Translations under genes and position numbers: made by a program
In this document: piece after piece, positions 58,604 to 64,000 of the stretch
Layout: each line of letters begins with the position of its first letter
Numbering within the stretch: position 1 is the stretch's first letter
NCBI RefSeq assembly: GCF_023022965.1
Contig: NZ_CP095462.1
Location: 3,452,001-3,516,000, forward strand
DNA from: Ectobacillus sp. JY-23
Lineage (GTDB): Bacteria; Bacillota; Bacilli; Bacillales; Bacillaceae_G
DNA: 64,000 bases
Direction: 5' to 3'
The notes under the pieces: model-generated
Databases searched by the model: none
Told to the model about the DNA's origin: nothing
The model's input: only the letters and a program-made list of their open reading frames with translations

Positions 58604-59875
58604 ATGAAGAAGGTAACGAAGGTGTTGTCTGTCGCTTTTTTGACAGCTTCTCTCGCATTAGTGGGCTGCAGCAGCAAAGAAAGCACAAGTACAGAGAAAC
58701 AAAGCGACAAAATAGGTGGTACGATCACTTTTATTACGAATCGTACGGATTTGGTAGATACAGAATACAAGAAAATTGAAGAGGCCTTTAAGAAGAAGTA
58801 TCCGGATGTAAAGGATGTAAAATTTGAAGCGCTGCGTAATTATGACGGTGATATTAAAGTGCGTCTTTCCTCGAAGCAATACGGCGATGCGCTTTTGATT
58901 CCAAATGGAGTATCTCCTGAGCAATTTGCCAATTATTTCGAGCCGCTCAATGATTTGGGACTAGAAGACAAGGTATATTTCCCTGATATCAAGGCATATA
59001 AAGACAAAATGTACGGTGTGACATCTGGTGTGGTTGCGGAAGGCATCGTATACAACAAAAAAGCTTTTGAAAAAGCAGGTATTCAGCAGGTCCCGAAAAC
59101 CTTAGATGAATTATATGCAGCTGCTGAAAAGTTGAAGCAGGCTGGCATCGTGCCGCTGGCGACAAACTTCAACGCGCAATGGCCGCTGCAGCAGTGGGAT
59201 AAGCTGCCGCAAATCATGACAGGCAATGCAGATTTCCGCAACACACTGATTAAAGAAAACGAACCGTTTGCCAAGGGCACACCATATGAACAATCGTTGA
59301 GCATTTTGAAAACGTTTATTGATAAAGGCTACACAGAGCCTGATTTGATCGCGACTGACTGGGAAAGCTCAAAAGGCGACATGGCGCAAGGAAAATTCGG
59401 CATGATGTTCTTAGGCAACTGGGTGATCAACCAGATCATTGAAAACGGCGCGAAGCCAGCAGATATTGGGTTCTTCCCATTCCCAACGGACAATTCCGGC
59501 AAAGTGAAATCCTTGATGGGCAGCGACTGGTGCTACGCAGTCAGCAAAAACAGTAAAAACGTGGCAACAGCGAAAGCGTTCGTGAAATTCCTGGTAGAAG
59601 AGTCCGGCTATGATGATTTTTCTGGTTTGATTCCAACAATTAAGGATAAAGAACCGAAAATTCCGCAGCTACAAGAATTCTTAAGCTACAAGCCTGAGCT
59701 GATTTACAGTGTATCTGACCAACCGGAGCTGACGAATATCGCGAACAAAGCGCAAATCGATTTCTACGGCGGTAAATACGTACAAGATTTGATGCTGAAT
59801 AAAAATTACGAAAACGGTCTGAAGGACTTAAATGAAAAGTGGAAAAAAGCAAAGGATAGCTTGAACATCAAGTAA
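58604..59875 (+). CDS. Sugar ABC transporter substrate-binding lipoprotein
   Basis: 423-residue extracellular lipoprotein: signal with lipobox LVGC (Cys22), then a family 1 solute-binding fold. Segments such as GVTSGVVAEGIVYNKKAFEKAGI (in part), QGKFGMMFLGNW and VSKNSKNVATAKAFVKF are typical of CUT1 binding proteins for oligosaccharides. RBS AAAGGGG. Ligand unknown; the ROK kinase and mannose-6-phosphate isomerase downstream point to a mannose- or fructose-containing sugar. Confidence 0.9.
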   Translation: MKKVTKVLSVAFLTASLALVGCSSKESTSTEKQSDKIGGTITFITNRTDLVDTEYKKIEEAFKKKYPDVKDVKFEALRNYDGDIKVRLSSKQYGDALLIPNGVSPEQFANYFEPLNDLGLEDKVYFPDIKAYKDKMYGVTSGVVAEGIVYNKKAFEKAGIQQVPKTLDELYAAAEKLKQAGIVPLATNFNAQWPLQQWDKLPQIMTGNADFRNTLIKENEPFAKGTPYEQSLSILKTFIDKGYTEPDLIATDWESSKGDMAQGKFGMMFLGNWVINQIIENGAKPADIGFFPFPTDNSGKVKSLMGSDWCYAVSKNSKNVATAKAFVKFLVEESGYDDFSGLIPTIKDKEPKIPQLQEFLSYKPELIYSVSDQPELTNIANKAQIDFYGGKYVQDLMLNKNYENGLKDLNEKWKKAKDSLNIK

Positions 59876-59880
59876 TCCTA

Positions 59881-59908
59881 GGAAGAGGCGGCGCAAGCCC
59901 CTCTTTCC
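59881..59908 (+). terminator. Intergenic hairpin between binding-protein and permease genes
   Basis: GGAAGAGG / CCTCTTTCC with a bulge. No strong T tract. Such hairpins after binding-protein genes often stabilise the upstream mRNA and lower permease expression. Confidence 0.45.
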
Positions 59909-59938
59909 TTCATTGTGATGCAAAAGGGGGCTGGCCAT

Positions 59939-60811
59939 ATGTCGAAACTCAGCTATAAAGCACAGCGATATATCATTTTGTTTTCGTTCTTATTGATACC
60001 TTTGACCTTGCTGGTCACATTCACGTACTATCCCGCCACACAGCTCTTTTACTACAGCTTCACCTCTTGGGACGGCTTAAGTCCGGAGAAAAATTGGGTA
60101 GGACTCGGAAATTATAAGGAAATCTTCAGCAGCTCCGATATGTTTAAGGTGTTCGGCACGAGCATCTATTATTTCATAGGCGGATTGGTTCAATTGGCAT
60201 TGGCCTTGTATTTCGCAGTCATCCTCAATTCGAAGGTACGTGGGAAAAACTTTTTCAAAGCGACGCTGTTTCTCCCTTTCATCATGAACAGCGTGGCGAT
60301 CGCGTTAATTTTTACCGTGTTTTTTGATCCGAAAGGAACGCTGAACAGCTTTTTGACACTGTTGGGTTTGGAGTACTGGAAGCAAAGCTGGCTTGGAAAT
60401 CCGGATTTAATCAACTATTCCTTGGCGTTTACGTCCATTTGGCGATACATGGGCTTGAACTTGATTATCTTCTTCGGTGTTCTGCAATCGATTCCGCAGG
60501 ATGTATATGAGGCGGCAAAAATTGACGGCGCTTCAGAGTGGCAGCAATTCCGGTATATCACGCTGCCGAGTATCCGCCGTATTTTAGAGCTCAACATGAT
60601 TTTGACCATTTCAGGGGCCATTTCCGTGTTCGAAATACCGTTCATCATGACAAAGGGTGCAAATGGCAGCATGACGTTTGTCATTCAAACCGTCGACACT
60701 GCGTTCCGGTTTAGCAATATCGGCCTTGCTTCTGCGATGGCAATTGTGTTGCTGGCTGTGGTCGTAGTGGTCATTTCCCTGCAAAGAATTTTGCTGAAGG
60801 AGCGTGACTGA
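59939..60811 (+). CDS. Sugar ABC transporter permease, MalF type
   Basis: 290-residue inner-membrane permease with six predicted segments. The cytoplasmic EAA loop is clear as VYEAAKIDGASEWQQFRYITLPSI (residues about 190-213; quoted in parts: YEAAKIDGASEWQQF). ATG 59939 has AAAAGGGGGCTGG upstream; the frame opens earlier at 59915. It pairs with the permease that follows. The ATPase is missing here, so a shared MsmX-type ATPase is likely. Confidence 0.92.
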   Translation: MSKLSYKAQRYIILFSFLLIPLTLLVTFTYYPATQLFYYSFTSWDGLSPEKNWVGLGNYKEIFSSSDMFKVFGTSIYYFIGGLVQLALALYFAVILNSKVRGKNFFKATLFLPFIMNSVAIALIFTVFFDPKGTLNSFLTLLGLEYWKQSWLGNPDLINYSLAFTSIWRYMGLNLIIFFGVLQSIPQDVYEAAKIDGASEWQQFRYITLPSIRRILELNMILTISGAISVFEIPFIMTKGANGSMTFVIQTVDTAFRFSNIGLASAMAIVLLAVVVVVISLQRILLKERD

Positions 60812-60812
60812 T

Positions 60813-61703
60813 ATGCAAACCGTGAAAACGAATCTCAAGGCGCGTGCCGACGTGCAGCCAGCGTTGCCGGACCGCCGCGTATCGGCGCTGCTTTGGAAAA
60901 TTATGAAATATCTATCCCTGGTGGCAGGAGCGTTCACCGTGTTGCTTCCGCTCATTGTGATCGTGTTCTCCGCCTTTAAAACAAAGGAAGAATATAACTT
61001 GACGAGCCGCCTTGCGCTCCCGGAAAGCTTTCTGCATCTCGATAACTTTGTGAGAGTGTTTGAAGCCGGAGGATTAGGTATCGCCTTTAAAAATACGATT
61101 ACCATCATTGGGTTGGCCGTCATTGGTAACGTCATTATCGGAACGATGGTCGCCTATGCGCTGAGTCGCTTTGATTTCAAGCTGAAAAAGCTCATTTTGG
61201 GCGCATATTTGGTTGCTACGTTAATTCCTTTGGTAACCACGCAGGTATCTACTTTTGGAATTGTAAGCAACTTGGGATTGGTTAATACCATTTGGGCACC
61301 GATTCTCCTGTATTTGGGAGCGGATGTAGTGATGATTTATATTTACATTCAATTCATCGACACGATTCCAATGGAGCTTGATGAAGCAGCGATGCTTGAG
61401 GGTGCGTCGTATTTTAAAATCTATCGTTCTATCATTTTCCCGATGCTCGCGCCAGCAACCGCAACAGTTGTTATTATCAAAACAATTAATATTTATAACG
61501 ACTTTTATATTCCGTTTTTGTATATGCCAGGTGAGGACATGGGGGTTGTATCAACGGTTGCCTATAAATTCATGGGGCCGCTCGGAGCGGAATGGAATGT
61601 GATTTGCGCAGGCGTTCTTATCGTCCTCATTCCGACGATTGTGCTGTTTTTGTTCCTGCAAAAGCATATTTATGAGGGCATCTCCAATGGTGCCGTGAAG
61701 TAA
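60813..61703 (+). CDS. Sugar ABC transporter permease, MalG type
   Basis: 296-residue permease with six membrane segments and EAA loop ELDEAAMLEGASYFKIY near residue 190. ATG 60813 follows AAGGAGCGTGACTGAT; an in-frame GTG at 60804 is too near the ribosome site. One base separates it from the preceding permease stop. Confidence 0.92.
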   Translation: MQTVKTNLKARADVQPALPDRRVSALLWKIMKYLSLVAGAFTVLLPLIVIVFSAFKTKEEYNLTSRLALPESFLHLDNFVRVFEAGGLGIAFKNTITIIGLAVIGNVIIGTMVAYALSRFDFKLKKLILGAYLVATLIPLVTTQVSTFGIVSNLGLVNTIWAPILLYLGADVVMIYIYIQFIDTIPMELDEAAMLEGASYFKIYRSIIFPMLAPATATVVIIKTINIYNDFYIPFLYMPGEDMGVVSTVAYKFMGPLGAEWNVICAGVLIVLIPTIVLFLFLQKHIYEGISNGAVK

Positions 61704-61715
61704 GGAGGAGAAAGG

Positions 61716-62333
61716 ATGCCACAGAATAAAGGTACGCTTTGGCTGTATACCGCTTCCTTGTGGATTGCGAGATTGGCATGTTTGAACATCTTGTTTTTAC
61801 TCTTTACTCTTCTCGGCTTCGGGCTGTTCGGTGTCTTTCCAGCTCTGTTCGCGATGATATCGGTGCTGCGGCAATGGCTGCGCGGCGAGGAGACACGGCC
61901 TGTCCGCATGTTTTGGCGGACATATAGGCGTTCTTTTCTGTATGCAAACCGGTTGGGTGCTTGTTTGTTAGTGTGCGCTGCCATTCTCCTATCCGATCTG
62001 TATGTGCTTTGGCACATGAAGGGCACTTTTTCACAGCTAGCATTCTTTGTGCTGCTGTATGTCGGCTGTGTCCTTCTCATCGCCTCGTTTTATATGCTGT
62101 GCTTGGGCGGAGGTACTTGGAAAGTGAAAGAGCTGGGTAAGCAAGGCTTGCTGCGGGTGTTTTACAAGCCAGTGTCCAGCATCGCGATTTTGGCGACGCT
62201 GCTGCTGTGCGGGTGGGTAAGCCTACATATGCAAATTCTGCTTTTCTTTTTCACCTTTAGCGTGACCTGTCTTGCTTGCCTTTTGCTCAGCGGAACGGAC
62301 GAGGAGGTAAAGGCTAGGTTACAAGTTTTTTAG
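61716..62333 (+). CDS. YesL-like DUF624 membrane protein
   Basis: 205-residue membrane protein with about five hydrophobic segments and the family-like segment FGVFPALFAMISVLRQWLRGE near residues 37-57 (quoted at limit in part: FGVFPALFAM). DUF624/YesL proteins accompany YesM/YesN two-component systems and CUT1 transporters, as seen here; their role is unknown. RBS GGAGGAGAAAGG. Confidence 0.85.
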   Translation: MPQNKGTLWLYTASLWIARLACLNILFLLFTLLGFGLFGVFPALFAMISVLRQWLRGEETRPVRMFWRTYRRSFLYANRLGACLLVCAAILLSDLYVLWHMKGTFSQLAFFVLLYVGCVLLIASFYMLCLGGGTWKVKELGKQGLLRVFYKPVSSIAILATLLLCGWVSLHMQILLFFFTFSVTCLACLLLSGTDEEVKARLQVF

Positions 62334-62360
62334 AAGCATAGGGAAGCAGGAGGTATTGAT

Positions 62361-63242
62361 ATGCTATTTGGGGGAATCGAAGCCGGCGGCACAAAGTTTG
62401 TTTGTGCGGTCGGCGATCAAAACGGAAACATCATACAAAAAGTGCGGATTCCCACGACTGTGCCTGAGGAAACGATGGGCCGGGTGATGGACTTTTTCAA
62501 AGCGTTCGAGCTTGTGGCCATTGGCGTAGGTTCGTTCGGACCAATTGATGTAGATCGGGGCAGTGCGACATACGGCTGCATCACGACAACACCGAAAGTG
62601 GCATGGCGCCAGTATCCGATTGTGCGTACGCTGCAGGAAGCCTTTCACATTCCTGTCGGTTTTCATACCGATGTCAACGCCGCGGCGCTCGGAGAAGCGA
62701 CGTACGGTGCGGCAAAGGGATTGGATAGCTGCTTGTACGTAACAATTGGTACAGGAATCGGTGCGGGAGCAATTGTTGGAGGGAAGTTACTAGAAGGCTT
62801 ATCTCATCCTGAAATGGGTCATACCGTTGTGCGGCGTCACCCTGAGGATTTATATCGAGGAAGGTGTCCGTATCATGCGGATTGTCTAGAGGGTCTTGCG
62901 GCGGGACCGGCGCTGAAGGAGCGCTGGGGTGCAGAGGGCGCTGCTTTAGCGGACCGCAGCGAGGTTTGGGAAATGGAAGGCTACTATATTGCACAGGCGC
63001 TGCTGCAATACATTTTAATTCTTTCTCCGAAACGAATCGTTCTTGGCGGCGGCGTGATGGGACAAAAGCAGCTGTTTCCGCACATTTTTAAGCATGTGGA
63101 AGCGTTGCTGAGCGGGTACGTGAAGCTTCCGGCGTTGGAGTCGTATATCGTGCCCCCTGCTCTGGAGGATCCAGGTGTGATCGGTTCATTGTTAATCGCC
63201 GAGCAGGCATATAAGAAGGAGTATACAAGCATAGTTTCATAG
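62361..63242 (+). CDS. ROK-family fructokinase
   Basis: 293-residue sugar kinase of the GmuE/YdhR type. ATP-binding GGIEAGGTKF at the N-terminus, TDVNAAALGE catalytic segment with Asp, ATYGAAKG, and the ROK zinc signature CPYHADCLEG (CxxHxxC with the upstream His of GHTVVRRH). Phosphorylates fructose or mannose. RBS AGCAGGAGGTATTG. It lies just before manA, the same pairing as gmuE-gmuF in B. subtilis glucomannan utilisation. Confidence 0.9.
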   Translation: MLFGGIEAGGTKFVCAVGDQNGNIIQKVRIPTTVPEETMGRVMDFFKAFELVAIGVGSFGPIDVDRGSATYGCITTTPKVAWRQYPIVRTLQEAFHIPVGFHTDVNAAALGEATYGAAKGLDSCLYVTIGTGIGAGAIVGGKLLEGLSHPEMGHTVVRRHPEDLYRGRCPYHADCLEGLAAGPALKERWGAEGAALADRSEVWEMEGYYIAQALLQYILILSPKRIVLGGGVMGQKQLFPHIFKHVEALLSGYVKLPALESYIVPPALEDPGVIGSLLIAEQAYKKEYTSIVS

Positions 63243-63260
63243 GAGTTTGGAGGGATTGAG

Positions 63261-64000
63261 TTGCAACCGCTTTTTTTTACACCAGTATTCAAAGAAAGAA
63301 TTTGGGGCGGAACAGCGCTTCAGAGGGAGTTTCAGTATGATATTCCTTCTGAAAGAACGGGGGAGTGCTGGGCGATTTCAGCACATCCAAATGGCTCCTC
63401 TCGCGTCGCCAACGGCATATACGCCGGTAAAACATTAGCGCAGCTGTGGGACGAGAACCCGGAGCTGTTCGGAAATCCGGTACATCCTGTATTTCCGCTA
63501 TTGACGAAGATTTTGGATGCGAACATGGACCTTTCTGTACAGGTGCATCCCGACGATGTGTATGCGAATGTCCATGAAAATGGCGAACTTGGCAAAACGG
63601 AATGCTGGTACATCATTGACTGTAAGGAAAACGCTGAAATGATATTCGGTCATCATGCACAAACGAAGGAAGAATTGGCAGCTGCGATTGACCATGGTGA
63701 TTGGGACGGCTTGCTGCGGCGGGTGCCGATTAAGCCTGGCGACTTTTTTTATGTCCCAAGCGGCACGATTCATGCACTCTGTGAGGGAACGCTCGTGCTA
63801 GAAACGCAGCAAAGCTCAGATACGACCTATCGGGTGTACGACTATGATCGGACGGACACAGATGGCAATAAGCGGGAGCTACATTTGGACAAAGCGATTG
63901 AGGTGACCACGGTGCCTCATCGTGCCGAAGGTGGCCAAGTCTTTGTGGAAACAAGAGAAGCTGTGGTTGTCACAGCGTTTGTTCAATCAGATTTCTTTTC
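63261..64000 (+). CDS. manA: Mannose-6-phosphate isomerase, class I, 3' end beyond the window
   Basis: Zinc enzyme that interconverts mannose-6-phosphate and fructose-6-phosphate. 246 codons are present and the frame is open to the last base; the usual length is about 315. Zinc ligands are seen in QVHPDD (Gln, His), GKTECWY (Glu) and SGTIHAL (His). The N-terminal ERIWGGTALQ is diagnostic. The start is TTG 63261 with GGAGGG six bases before; no ATG is available. It could be called gmuF by analogy. Confidence 0.92.
   Translation, partial: MQPLFFTPVFKERIWGGTALQREFQYDIPSERTGECWAISAHPNGSSRVANGIYAGKTLAQLWDENPELFGNPVHPVFPLLTKILDANMDLSVQVHPDDVYANVHENGELGKTECWYIIDCKENAEMIFGHHAQTKEELAAAIDHGDWDGLLRRVPIKPGDFFYVPSGTIHALCEGTLVLETQQSSDTTYRVYDYDRTDTDGNKRELHLDKAIEVTTVPHRAEGGQVFVETREAVVVTAFVQSDFF

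Overview
The window is a chromosomal segment of a spore-forming Firmicute, most likely a Bacillaceae member near the Bacillus cereus group or Ectobacillus. The signs are strong AGGAGG ribosome-binding sites, TTGACA/TATAAT promoters, a sporulation-type PAS histidine kinase, CcpA-type cre sites, tandem YrzI-type micro-proteins, a giant protein built from the 'B. anthracis repeat' (DUF11) and a Gram-positive Pel polysaccharide cluster. Base composition looks near 44% GC by eye, higher than typical B. cereus, so the species is left open. No rRNA, tRNA, CRISPR array, prophage or intact insertion sequence was seen.

Layout. 1-4.9 kb: the distal part of a tryptophan operon (trpG, trpD, trpC, trpF, trpB, trpA), tightly packed; trpE must lie upstream. 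4.9-8.4 kb: a GNAT acetyltransferase and manganese pyrophosphatase gene (ppaC) sharing a compact divergent promoter, then a lactate-permease-type transporter. 8.5-10.3 kb: a PAS/PAS histidine kinase behind Spo0A-box-like sites. 10.3-11.3 kb: an operon of micro-proteins (a 27-codon leader ORF, two hairpins, four tandem YrzI-type genes, a 17-codon ORF). 11.3-23.3 kb: housekeeping and accessory genes: beta-lactamase-fold hydrolase, acetyltransferases, Nudix enzymes, an aminoglycoside-nucleotidyltransferase-like protein, two drug-efflux-type transporters, cysteine synthase, a Ktr potassium channel subunit, a DUF4183 protein, a YwqG-like protein and aspartokinase.

23.4-31.6 kb is the most coherent system: pelD-pelE-pelA(deacetylase)-pelF-pelG, a complete Gram-positive Pel exopolysaccharide operon whose PelD keeps an RxxD c-di-GMP-binding motif. 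It is followed by a secreted polygalactosaminidase-type glycoside hydrolase. The hydrolase leader folds as a class I c-di-GMP riboswitch (GEMM) followed by a hairpin that can hide the ribosome-binding site. The same second messenger may therefore gate both synthesis (through PelD protein) and cleavage (through RNA) of the polymer.

31.6-40.3 kb holds a PP2C-like phosphatase and a hydrolase, a TetR regulator with a beta-lactamase-fold protein, DinB, a metal-chelating/pentapeptide fusion, an MFS transporter, an Lrp regulator, a metallo-beta-lactamase-fold protein and a VOC protein. Three MITE-like elements with short terminal inverted repeats and 6-bp target duplications lie at 30.3, 33.3 and 39.7 kb.

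40.5-54.3 kb: a secreted, internally duplicated S51/cyanophycinase-like protein, divergent from a 3644-residue protein with 25 DUF11 repeats; the shared intergenic region carries a 13-bp inverted repeat. In the giant protein a lysine and an aspartate vary together across all 25 repeats, which suggests a paired Lys-Asp interaction in each domain. 54.5-64 kb: RNase HI, a lipoprotein, then a YesM/YesN-type two-component system and a CcpA-controlled sugar ABC transporter (no ATPase gene) with a YesL-like protein, a ROK fructokinase and mannose-6-phosphate isomerase, the last cut by the window end.
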